Assembly: GCA_036734945.1 (NCBI GenBank)
Contig: DAIMXP010000011.1
Location: 24,616-88,615 of the forward strand
Direction of reading: 5' to 3'
DNA from: UBA4733 sp036734945
GTDB lineage: Bacteria > Chloroflexota > UBA4733
Length of the DNA stretch: 64,000 nt
The notes beneath the pieces were generated by a model. That model had not been told where the DNA came from. It did no database searches and was given only the letters and a program-made list of their open reading frames with translations. Shown here piece after piece: positions 26,355 to 34,252 of the stretch; the first letter of the stretch is position 1; the number at the start of each line of letters is the position of its first letter. A program made the translations under genes and the position numbers.

Positions 26355-27578
26355 CTAGCTGCCAAAATACCCCCGGTGCGAGACGGTGTGGGGTGGGGTG
26401 CGGTCGCGCGGCTCGTTACCGGCGAGCGTGAAGGTAATGCCGACAGGCGCCGGACCCATGTCGTCGCTGCGGTTGTTGTGCTGGCTGGTCCCCCAGCGCG
26501 GACCGGCGGCCAGCATGTCGAAGGCGATGAAGTGGTCGCTCTCCGCGTCCCAGGTCGCTTCACCGGTGAGCGTGAGGTCAAGCCCGGTCTCGGAAGCGCG
26601 CTCCTCATCGCGGTAGCGATCCAGCCAGCGCCATTCCCACTCCAGGCGAATGGCGCCGTGGAGCGCCAACTGCACCAGTTGCTGCCGTGGGCCGGAGATG
26701 CCCGTGACCGTCGTCTCTAACTCCATCTGGCGGATCGCCTCCTCCGGCCAGGATGGCGGCTCGCCGCGCACGAAGTCGCGCAGGTGGAAGCGGGCCAGCC
26801 GGCGCAGCACGGACTGGGGTGCGGGCTGTCGGCTGCCGAGTACGTGCGAAGCGGGTACCAGTCCGCGCGCCTCGTCAGGCGTGAACCAGGCGTAGTCGAG
26901 GTTCCAGGCGTTCTTGCGCCAGTCGTCGGGCCGCGTGTCCACCTGGCGCGGCAGGTCTCGTGTTGCCAACTGCAGAATCAGCCCGCCTTCCGGGTAGCGG
27001 CTGGGCTGCGCCGGGGTGAAGTCCGGCAACTCCGCCGGCGTGGCGGCCGCATCGCCATCCATCAGCACTGTCCAGCGCCGCAACGCCGTCAGCATCATGT
27101 CTTCCATCTGCCGCGGATCGCGCGAGTTGCGCGCGGCCAGCAGCGTGCCATCGGCGGTGAAGGCGTAGTAGCCCTGCCGGGTGCTGGTCGGGAAGGTGCG
27201 CCCGGCGTAGTGGCCCTGCTCCGCCACCAGCCGGAAGAACTCACCTTCGGCATCCTGTTGCCACTGCAGCGGGGAAACATTTTCGGCGATGGGGACGAAG
27301 CGCTCGGACGCCAGGCGGATGACCTCGGGATCACTGAAAGCCAGCTCACGGCCGGCCACGCCATTGTTTCAAGTACAGCCGAGTGGGTTGCCGTTCATGG
27401 CCCAGAGGAAGATCGGTTTCCCCTCCGCCATCGCCAGACGCCGCCCCTCCCAGAGGTCGGTTTGCCAGGGAATATCCAGCCACTTGCTCTCTTCCGGCTT
27501 AGGCCGCACGTAGGTGATCAGGTCACGGAAGCTTGGGGCAGCGGGTTGCTGGACCGCTTCTGCCAAGGTCTCAATCAC
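26355..27578 (-). CDS. Thioredoxin-like protein, candidate selenoprotein with in-frame TGA
   Basis: GTG 27578 has a perfect AAAGGAGGTGA before it. Codon 70 is TGA (27371-27369), and the same frame then stays open for 337 codons to TAA/TAG near 26355. The stop falls in KPIFLWAMNGNPLGCT-TGA-NNGVAGRELAF, where a thioredoxin fold (strand, helix, redox pair) is expected: Cys68 two residues before the TGA would make a Cys-x-Sec pair. Downstream ERFVPIAENVSPLQ and TRQGYYAFTADGTLLA look like the rest of the thioredoxin domain, followed by an unfamiliar about 200-residue C-terminal domain. A hairpin 18 bases after the TGA fits bacterial SECIS rules. The alternative is a nonsense mutation, which does occur elsewhere in this window. 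Confidence 0.65.
27336..27371 (-). promoter_or_regulatory. Candidate bacterial SECIS hairpin after the in-frame TGA
   Basis: On the minus strand, GCCGGC (27356-27351) pairs with GCTGGC (27345-27340) including one G-U, closed further by G27357 with T27339. The five-base loop is CGTGA. The loop begins 18 bases after the TGA and has G as its second base. Published bacterial SECIS descriptions require a small loop 16-37 bases downstream with a G in its first two positions, which this meets. Confidence 0.5.
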
Positions 27579-27866
27579 GTTCACCTCCTTTGGCACGTCG
27601 TCCGGGCCGTCAGCCGCTCAGGCGCGCCGACCCACCTGCCTATACTGTAGCGCATTGACCGCGAGGCAGCATCCTGTGCTGAGATCCCGGCCTCCGCGTC
27701 GAATGGAGGGTATCCCATCACTCGTCGCCGGACGGACTGGGGCTGATCCTTTCCGTTTCCCTCCACGGAGTGGCGTCGCCTGAAATCAGCATGCAATTTC
27801 GCGCTGAGCGAGCCTCGTGAAGAGTGAACGGGAGGAGGTATTTGGCGCCGTCGACTAATCTCCGGC

Positions 27867-28380
27867 TCAACGATCAACCAGGCCGCCCGCATAGCTCCCT
27901 GTGTACACGCGCTCGCCCTCCTGGTACACGGCTTCTTCTCCGGCAAACGCCTCAACGTCTCCACGCCAGGTGTTCCGATAGGTGAAGGCGGCGTCAGCGA
28001 ACTCTGCCGGACCCCGAAACGGGCACGCTACCGGAGCCAGCAGCAACGCTTGCTGCAAGAATGTGTAGATCGGCTGGACAGGCACGGCGGGGTCGGCAAT
28101 GCGCCCGTAATAGACGGCGATCCAGACGGGCCTCCCCTTCCAGAACACGATGGCCCTCCCGCCATAGGGTTCCCCCCCCAAAGTAGTTGTCCTGGAACCG
28201 CCAGTTAGCCGATGCATAGGTGATGGTTGTCGACCGATCCGCTTCCCGAACTTTTGATGCCGAGCGACCGGCGGCGTACCCGCGCCGGCTCGCTTCAAGG
28301 AGAAACCGCGCCAGATCAGTGATCTCCGTCGCCTCATCTCCTTCCGAATGGGTGGGGGCAGCATAAGGTGTCGCCGCGGC
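27867..28380 (-). pseudogene. DUF5680-like protein with frameshift at a C8/G8 run
   Basis: The C-terminal half reads YGGRAIVFWKGRPVWIAVYY and ends VYQEGERVYTGSYAGGLVDR, a small-domain pattern I associate with DUF5680 proteins. The matching N-terminal part (DLARFLLEASRRGYAAGRSA, TYASANWRFQDNYFGG) is in a different frame. The two meet at eight consecutive C's on the plus strand (28172-28179); seven would restore one continuous frame. No good start codon is visible upstream in the N-terminal frame, so its 5' end may also be lost. Function of the family is unknown. Confidence 0.6.
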
Positions 28381-28488
28381 TGGCGCGGCGCCGCCGCAAC
28401 GGCCAGTGCCAGCGAGAGCGGCGCCAGAGGGTGAGGGTCAGGCCAGCGTGTGTCAATGCGGCGCCAGTTGGCCGCTGCGCATCGTCCA

Positions 28489-29001
28489 TCACGAGCGCCT
28501 CGTCGCCACCTGCTCGGTTGCTTGATCCTGCCGATTGGGGGCCAAGAGATGGTCGGCCCCGCGTGTGCGTGCTGATCGGCCCGTCTGCGCCGGGAAGAAG
28601 ACGGCGGGCGAGACGTGGAAGAAGCCGGCGAGTCCCGCAATGTGGTCGCGGCTCAGTTCGCGGCGCCCGGTCAGCACTTCTGAAATGATCGATTCGGTAG
28701 GGAACACCCCCACCAGGTCGCGCTGCCGCAGGTCCCGTTCCTTGAGGAGGATCTTCACTAACTCACCGCCATCGATGTCGGGAATAACCACCTGGATGTC
28801 TTCCCAATCCGCCAAAAGGTCGCTGAGCAGGTCCAGATAGGCGCGTTCCGCCTCGCTGTTCTCCGGCTGAGCAAGGAGTGCTTCGATGCGTGCCTCCGTT
28901 GCCTCAGCCTGGACATGATCACGAATCTTGACGGGGGGAAACACCGCAACGAGGCGCACATACTCGCCAGGATCAAAACCAGGGGACATGATAGCGTCCA
29001 T
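28489..29001 (-). CDS. HigA-type antitoxin / XRE regulator
   Basis: ATG 29001 with GGAGGGA five bases upstream gives 170 residues. The N-terminal 85 residues (FPPVKIRDHVQAEATEARIE, SEAERAYLDLLSDLLADWED) are the helical domain of HigA-like antitoxins, and the C-terminal part is a helix-turn-helix: LLKERDLRQRDLVGVFPTES, ISEVLTGRRELSRDHIAGLA. HigA proteins bind DNA and a HigB ribosome-dependent mRNA nuclease. No HigB reading frame is present next to it; the upstream region holds a hairpin repeat instead. The last 30 residues are basic and low in structure and may be non-native read-through. Confidence 0.75.
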   Translation of the reverse strand: MDAIMSPGFDPGEYVRLVAVFPPVKIRDHVQAEATEARIEALLAQPENSEAERAYLDLLSDLLADWEDIQVVIPDIDGGELVKILLKERDLRQRDLVGVFPTESIISEVLTGRRELSRDHIAGLAGFFHVSPAVFFPAQTGRSARTRGADHLLAPNRQDQATEQVATRRS

Positions 29002-29053
29002 TCTCCCTCCATCTTCGCTGATTGCGAAGTCGATTGCAAGCAGCGACGGGCAC

Positions 29054-29170
29054 GGGGATGTCCCCAAGGTTTTGCGCGATCTGCTTGCTAACGGCGGCGC
29101 CGCGCCCGGCGACTTCAGTCGCCGGGAGGTCCAAGCATCCGGCGCAAGACCTTGGGGGACACGACACCCC
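29054..29170. repeat. Imperfect inverted repeat with nested hairpin
   Basis: CCCCAAGGTTTTGCGC (29062-29077) is mirrored by GCGCAAGACCTTGGGG, and a perfect CGGCGACT/AGTCGCCG stem lies in the centre (29107-29124). It occupies most of the 328-base gap between the HigA-like gene and the second mannonate dehydratase gene. The sequence differs from the five-copy hairpin family apart from the GCGACT/AGTCGC core. It could be a divergent member or a separate terminator-like structure. Confidence 0.55.
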
Positions 29171-29329
29171 GGGCTTGGGGCATGACCAACCCGGTCTTGT
29201 CAGCGCCGTCGTATTTCGATCGACATGTGCGACGACGGTGTTTGCCCCCTGTCGTCCCGTTTGGTGTACAGTCCTTTCTGCACCCCGAGTGGGTGGCAAT
29301 ACAGTGTAGCGGCGATTCAAGGAGGTCGA

Positions 29330-30367
29330 ATGGCAGAACAGATGCGCGTGGCGGTGGGGCAGGTCAGCCAACTGACCGACGAGATCCTGACGTTCGCCCA
29401 GCAGATCGGTGTGGGTGGCGTGCAGGTCAACACGCCGCAGTTGCCGGGTCGGCAGCGTTGGGAAGTGGCCGACCTGCTGGCCTTGCGCCAGCGCGCCGAG
29501 CAATACGGGTTGCGCCTGGAAGCTATTGAGAATGTGCCGCTCTACTTTTATGACAAGGTGATGTTGGGCTTGCCGGGGCGCGACGAGCAGCTTGAGCACT
29601 ACCAGGCCACCATCCGCAACGTCGGCCGGGCCGGCATCCCCATCCTCGGGTACCACTTCATGCCGAACTCCGTCTGGCGCACCGACCGAGCGCCGGTGGG
29701 GCGTGGCGGCGCGCTGGTGACGATGTTTGAGCTGGCCAAGGCCCAGGCCGACCGCCAGCGGGAGGTGCTGGTTGCCCGCAGCAGCAGCTCCGGCAGCGAT
29801 GATCCCTTCGACGCCCGCGGCCTCGTTCCCGTCGCTGAGCGGCAACTGAGCGACGACCAGATGTGGGCGAACTACACCTATTTCAGCAAGGCCGTCATGC
29901 CGGTGGCGGAGGAGGCCGGCGTAAAGCTGGCCCTGCACCCAGACGACCCACCGGTTGCCTCACTCGGCGGCGTGGCCCGCCTTTTCCGCAACTTCGGGGG
30001 CTTCCGGCGGGCAATGGAGATCGCCGATAGCGACGCCTGGGGGCTGGACCTCTGCCTGGGCTGCTGGTCGGAGATGGGCGGGGAACCGAGCGTCTTGCAG
30101 GCCATCGACTACTTCGGCAGCCGCGGCAAGATTCTCTACGTCCACTTCCGCGACGTGAAAGGCACGGCCGACAACTTCGCCGAATGTTTCATCGGGGAGG
30201 GTAACTACCGCCCGTTCAAGGCCATGCGCGCCCTCCAGCAGGCAGGCTTTACCGGCTTCCTGCTCGACGACCACGTGCCGAACATGGTTGGCGATTCACC
30301 GTATGGCCACCGTGGCCGCGCCCACGCCATTGGCTACATGCAGGGGTTGCTGGAGGCGCTGGCGTGA
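29330..30367 (+). CDS. uxuA: Second mannonate dehydratase-like protein (UxuA family)
   Basis: ATG 29330 with AAGGAGG six bases before it. The 345-residue barrel protein has the same metal-site motifs as the 22353-23330 protein: LALHPDDPPVASLGGVARLF, LDLCLGCWSEMGG (Cys), YVHFRDVKG and LLDDHVPNMVGDS. It carries an extra loop (residues about 140-170, SSSSGSDDPFDARG) also seen in longer UxuA proteins. Divergence from the first copy is high, so this is an old paralogue, perhaps with a different sugar acid as substrate. No other uronate genes are adjacent. Confidence 0.85.
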   Translation: MAEQMRVAVGQVSQLTDEILTFAQQIGVGGVQVNTPQLPGRQRWEVADLLALRQRAEQYGLRLEAIENVPLYFYDKVMLGLPGRDEQLEHYQATIRNVGRAGIPILGYHFMPNSVWRTDRAPVGRGGALVTMFELAKAQADRQREVLVARSSSSGSDDPFDARGLVPVAERQLSDDQMWANYTYFSKAVMPVAEEAGVKLALHPDDPPVASLGGVARLFRNFGGFRRAMEIADSDAWGLDLCLGCWSEMGGEPSVLQAIDYFGSRGKILYVHFRDVKGTADNFAECFIGEGNYRPFKAMRALQQAGFTGFLLDDHVPNMVGDSPYGHRGRAHAIGYMQGLLEALA

Positions 30368-30419
30368 GGCGTCCGGCGCGACGGCACGAGCGGCCGATCG
30401 TCCCCACCCTCAAGTGGTG

Positions 30420-30770
30420 TTAGGCCGGCGCTCCGTTCTCCGCTGGAGCCAGGAACCGTCCGATCACCCGGGTGAAGGTGGCCCACTCCACCCGCCACCC
30501 AGCGAGCGCGGCGGCGCCGTCCGGCGAGAGGCGGTACACCCGTCGCTCCGGTCCGCCCTGCCGTGCCTCCCAACTGCCGGCGATCAGCCCCTCGCGCTCC
30601 AGGCGGTGCAGGAGCGGGTAGAGCGTCCCTTGTCCCGGCGCCAAGGCCCCGGCGCTGCGCGCCTCGATCTCTTTCGCCAGATCGTAGCCGTGCATCGGCC
30701 GCTCGGCCAGCAGCGCCAGCACCAGTCCCGGCGTCGTGCCCTTGAGCAACTCGGCGCGCACCCTCCTCAT
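30420..30770 (-). CDS. PadR-family transcriptional regulator
   Basis: A 116-residue winged-helix protein: LLAERPMHGYDLAKEIEARS, then LAPGQGTLYPLLHRLEREGL and the wing GPERRVYRLSPDGAAALAGW. These are the classic PadR segments, and the length fits the short subgroup with one C-terminal dimer helix. Its ATG overlaps the stop of the upstream HAAS gene (ATGA), so the two are co-translated. PadR proteins usually repress exporters or membrane stress genes in response to small molecules; the partner membrane protein is the likely target. Confidence 0.9.
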   Translation of the reverse strand: MRRVRAELLKGTTPGLVLALLAERPMHGYDLAKEIEARSAGALAPGQGTLYPLLHRLEREGLIAGSWEARQGGPERRVYRLSPDGAAALAGWRVEWATFTRVIGRFLAPAENGAPA

Positions 30771-31501
30771 CGCCGGTGCCGCTTGCGTAGGATCGTGAGC
30801 GCCGCGATCCCGCCCACGCCGAGGACGGCGCCGCCGGCAGCACCAGGTAGGATCGGGTAGCTCGTCTCAACCTGTAGCGTCCCCGGGATGGCCACCGCCT
30901 TCGTGTCGCCCCTCCCGTAGAGCGTCCGCTGGAAGTAGAGGGGGAACTGGCGAGTCGTCTCGTCCGTCGCCTGCTGGGCCGCTGCCACCGCTGTCGCCTG
31001 GTCTGGATTGCTGACCTCGATCACTGGCTGCGGTGTCCAGCGCAGGTAGACCGGCAGGGGCGTATCGAACTGCACCTGGGTAAGCGCGGTCCGCGCCCCC
31101 AGCTCGCTGCCGTAGTCCATCTTGATCAAGACGGAGAGGGGCACACGTACGGTATATGTCGGCGGGGCAGCCCGCCCGGCGAGCGCCCCGAGGGCAGCGG
31201 TGAGAGCCGCCGCTGCCAGAAACAGCCGGGCCTGCCGCGCGAAATCAAGGACGAGCACGCCCGGACCGCCGGCGAAGCGACGGATGACGCGCCGTTCGGC
31301 CCGGAAGGCAGCCGCGACCACCTCTGGCTTGCCGAGTTCGTCCAGCGCCGCCAGTTCGGCCTCCCGCAGGCTGCGCCCGGCCCGGCGCTGGCCGGCGACG
31401 GCCTCCTCGAAATGGGCGCGCAGTTCGCGCTCGGCATCCACGCTGAGCGTGAGGCCGGCGCGTTGTTGGAGGCGCTCCAGGTAGCGGTCGAACTCGGTCA
31501 T
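30767..31501 (-). CDS. HAAS/permease-prefix-type membrane protein paired with PadR
   Basis: A 244-residue protein from ATG 31501. The first 90 residues, YLERLQQRAGLTLSVDAERE and LREAELAALDELGKPEVVAA, are the helical HAAS-type domain found next to PadR regulators, which is thought to bind them. A membrane helix follows (about 100-120), then an extracytoplasmic region of about 100 residues and a last helix (AAGGAVLGVGGIAALTILRK) before a basic tail. It probably senses or contributes to envelope state and passes the signal to PadR. Here the HAAS gene precedes padR, the reverse of the common order. Confidence 0.75.
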   Translation of the reverse strand: MTEFDRYLERLQQRAGLTLSVDAERELRAHFEEAVAGQRRAGRSLREAELAALDELGKPEVVAAAFRAERRVIRRFAGGPGVLVLDFARQARLFLAAAALTAALGALAGRAAPPTYTVRVPLSVLIKMDYGSELGARTALTQVQFDTPLPVYLRWTPQPVIEVSNPDQATAVAAAQQATDETTRQFPLYFQRTLYGRGDTKAVAIPGTLQVETSYPILPGAAGGAVLGVGGIAALTILRKRHRR

Positions 31502-31790
31502 TGGCGACCTCTCTACATCTCGATGCGACATAGTGTACCGGAGGCGCCACGAGACTGCAAGAGGCCAGGGGCGGTTCCTCAGTGCCGCCAACCGCGCGCG
31601 GCGCTGCCGGAGCGTCCGAGCCAGCCCGTATGCAGGAGACCGTCGGCCAAGAGCAACAGAAGCGGTGACGAGATATGGCGGAACGACGTTCTCCGTTTCT
31701 GCGATGACCGCCGATGCCGCCACACCAGGCGTCGTCGTTCCCTCAGATCTGTATCGGCCCTTGACGGGCCAGAGGTTGCACTGGCGGGCG

Positions 31791-33143
31791 TCAATCGAGC
31801 GGCAGAACAAACGACGGTGCCGGTGGGAAGAGCGTTTGCAAGAGCACGTCGGCATCGTCGCGGTACCAGACGTCGGGATACGCAGCGCGCAACTGATCCA
31901 GACGGCGATAGCCGAAGAGCAACTGCAGGAAGATGCCGGGCGGAAAGGCCGCCTCTGCCTGCTCCTGCCCACCCCACGCTGGGCGCTGCCATCCCCCAGC
32001 CGTGACGAGCGATCCTTGCACAAATGTGAGGCGCAGTCCGCCACGGTAGAAGTCGAGGGTCAGGTCGCCGTTGTAGCCGGAGAAAATCGAGCGAGCCAGG
32101 CGATGCTCCAACACCGATCTGATATGTAGCAAGAAGCGCGGCAGGTCCGGCACCCGGACGTACCAGGCGGACGGCGGGTAGACGCGCGTGGCCATGGTCT
32201 CTGCGAGGATCGTGGCGAGGGGATGGTCAGGACTGAGCACGAAGGTCAGGCTCCTGGCCGGCTCCTGCACCTGCTGCGTTGGCAGGGTCGGCGCCAGATC
32301 GCGCAGCGCCTGCAAGAGCGGGGCGGCAACCTCCGCCCACGCCGTTCCTTCGACCAGCTCGGCCTGCCGGATGCCCACCGTCGGTCCGACGCGGAAGGGT
32401 ATGAGCTCGACGTAGCCGCGCACGGCGGAGGTGTGATCGATGATGGCCAGCAACCGACCTTGCTGACCTGGGACCTCGCCGGTGGCACGTTTGTGCCGCC
32501 ACCAGGCAGCGTCTGGCAGCGCGGCGACGAGCCCGCGCGCCCGGACACCAGCGTAGGCGGCGAGGATATGCGGCAGGTCTGCTTCCCTGGCCGGCCGCAG
32601 CGTGAACGCGTTCCGTTGGTCCGGCGCCGCCGGCAGGGTATCCAGCGGACACTCCAAGGCGCCGCCACGATCAAGGGCGTACTCGTAGCCGAACTGGCGG
32701 TAGAAGTAGCGGATGCCGCTGATCGCCTGGAGGGCGTCACCACGGCTCTCACTGCGCTGGTGCAGCGCACGGAAGATGGCGCGGATGAGGCCGCGATGGC
32801 GATAGTCGGGATCGCTGGCGACCTCCTCCGTCCGTCCGATGGGGAATGGCACGCCGCCATACGTCCAGGTCTGCCGCCAGAGGCAGGCGCAGGCCACGAT
32901 GCGTCCGCTGGCAACGTCTTCGACCAGGGCGAAATCCCGTGGTGTCATAAGCGGGTGGTCGCCGCGCATGAGCAGGCGGATGAGTGCCATGCTGTGGGCG
33001 TTGGGCGGCGCCTGCGGTCCGCTGCGATAGACGGCGCCGATGAGGTCGGCAATGCGCTCAGTGTCGTCGACGCTGGACCAGCGCAGGACCAGCCCCTCCG
33101 GCAGGGCAAGCGGCAGTGACGTAGGCAGCGAGTCCACTACCAT
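31791..33143 (-). CDS. GNAT acetyltransferase, Eis-like multi-domain
   Basis: ATG 33143 starts a 450-residue protein. Residues 15-160 are a GNAT domain with the acetyl-CoA loop in SDPDYRHRGLIRAIFRALHQ. A second, degenerate GNAT-like half follows (RPAREADLPHILAAYAGVRA) and a C-terminal SCP2-like domain (RSIFSGYNGDLTLDFYRGGL). This three-part plan is that of Eis-type aminoglycoside or lysine acetyltransferases, although the C-terminal carboxylate motif cannot be judged by eye. Gap 31502-31790 upstream of the PadR pair holds nothing recognisable. Confidence 0.75.
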   Translation of the reverse strand: MVVDSLPTSLPLALPEGLVLRWSSVDDTERIADLIGAVYRSGPQAPPNAHSMALIRLLMRGDHPLMTPRDFALVEDVASGRIVACACLWRQTWTYGGVPFPIGRTEEVASDPDYRHRGLIRAIFRALHQRSESRGDALQAISGIRYFYRQFGYEYALDRGGALECPLDTLPAAPDQRNAFTLRPAREADLPHILAAYAGVRARGLVAALPDAAWWRHKRATGEVPGQQGRLLAIIDHTSAVRGYVELIPFRVGPTVGIRQAELVEGTAWAEVAAPLLQALRDLAPTLPTQQVQEPARSLTFVLSPDHPLATILAETMATRVYPPSAWYVRVPDLPRFLLHIRSVLEHRLARSIFSGYNGDLTLDFYRGGLRLTFVQGSLVTAGGWQRPAWGGQEQAEAAFPPGIFLQLLFGYRRLDQLRAAYPDVWYRDDADVLLQTLFPPAPSFVLPLD

Positions 33144-33347
33144 TCGCTTTCCAGTACTGCGGCGGGATGGGCGGACCTCGGGTAGCGCTCGCCGACAGCG
33201 ATGCGCGGCACTCTGCCCGTTGCGCCGCGACCCCGTGAGCGTATCACCGCCTGAATGCTCCACTCCCTCAGCGCCCGGCGCGGCGCTGGTTCACCCGTGT
33301 CTCTGGCTGGTACTCTACCGCTGCGCCACGTTGAAAGGACGAACCGG

Positions 33348-33518
33348 ATGGAGCTGCGCACCAAGGAGCAGGTGTTCCGCCGTGCGACCGGGCAGGAGGA
33401 TGGCCGGTTGATCGACTGGCGTTGCCGGAGTCTGGGAACGCCGCGTGTCGCCACCACCCGCGCGGTGTATCGGTTCGATGTCGCGCTGGAAGGATGGGAG
33501 GGTGGCGCGTGGCAATGA
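33348..33518 (+). CDS. Small unknown protein preceding a nucleotidyltransferase
   Basis: ATG 33348 is preceded by GAAAGGA. The 56-residue product (ELRTKEQVFRRATGQEDGRL at the start) is soluble, Arg-rich and matches nothing I know. Its TGA overlaps the ATG of the nucleotidyltransferase gene by four bases, so the two are likely co-translated. By analogy with MNT/HEPN toxin-antitoxin pairs the small neighbour could be a regulator, but the sequence gives no direct support. Confidence 0.5.
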   Translation: MELRTKEQVFRRATGQEDGRLIDWRCRSLGTPRVATTRAVYRFDVALEGWEGGAWQ

Positions 33519-34231
33519 CGCTGTCTGACCTCGCCTGGGTCGCTTCGTCGCATCACCGCCAGTTGGTCGGCGAGGTGCTGGCGGAGTTGGGTCGCGATGC
33601 GCGCGTCACTGGCGTGCTGCTCGCTGGCTCACTGGCGCGCGGCGATGCCCTGCCCGGCTCCGATGTCGATCTGGTCGTGCTGGTCGCTGATGGCGTGCCA
33701 ACAGAGTTCCGTGGCGAGCGTCGTGAAGGCATTCTGGTCGAACGGAGCGATCAGAACGAAGCGGCGGCATGGGAGCAGTTGGCGGCGCAGCCGATGCGCG
33801 TCTACACCTATCTCGATGGGCGCATCCTCCGTGACGACACCGGCGGGCTGCTACGCCTCGCCGCTCGGGCTCGCGCGCTCTATGCCGCCTATCGCACGCC
33901 GCCAAAGGAACGTGCGGACATTACCTACTGGTTGCACAGCGCCCGTGACAAGATTCAAGCGGCCTTGGCAGCGGGCGAACTGCTCCGAGCCGCTTACTGG
34001 ACAAGCACGACCTCCTGGAAGCTGTTGGAAGGGCTGTGGGCGGCCCACGACCGGCCCATGCCGCCCGGTGGCAGCGTCTGGGCGCACCTGGACGATCTGA
34101 GCGGCGTGACGCCGGAGTTGGCGCGACGCTTGCACGACCTCTTCCTGGGCGAAGCGGCGGCGCGGAGTGCAGCAATGGTGACCCTCATCGACGCCACGTT
34201 GCTGCTCCTCAAAACGGGGAACCCGACGTGA
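33515..34231 (+). CDS. Nucleotidyltransferase-domain protein (MNT type)
   Basis: A 238-residue protein. The polymerase-beta-like nucleotidyltransferase motif is complete: VTGVLLAGSLARGDALPGSD (GS-x9-DxD) with the pair DVDLVVLV, and a third acidic residue in the strand GILVERSDQ. The C-terminal half (IQAALAAGELLRAAYWTSTT) is helical, like the substrate-binding or HEPN-like part of kanamycin-type or MNT enzymes. Roles in this family include aminoglycoside adenylylation and toxin AMPylation. It may start at GTG 33509 instead. The degenerate insertion sequence begins 21 bases after its stop. Confidence 0.8.
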   Translation: MTLSDLAWVASSHHRQLVGEVLAELGRDARVTGVLLAGSLARGDALPGSDVDLVVLVADGVPTEFRGERREGILVERSDQNEAAAWEQLAAQPMRVYTYLDGRILRDDTGGLLRLAARARALYAAYRTPPKERADITYWLHSARDKIQAALAAGELLRAAYWTSTTSWKLLEGLWAAHDRPMPPGGSVWAHLDDLSGVTPELARRLHDLFLGEAAARSAAMVTLIDATLLLLKTGNPT

Positions 34232-34252
34232 TCGACCAGCATTACCCGTCCT

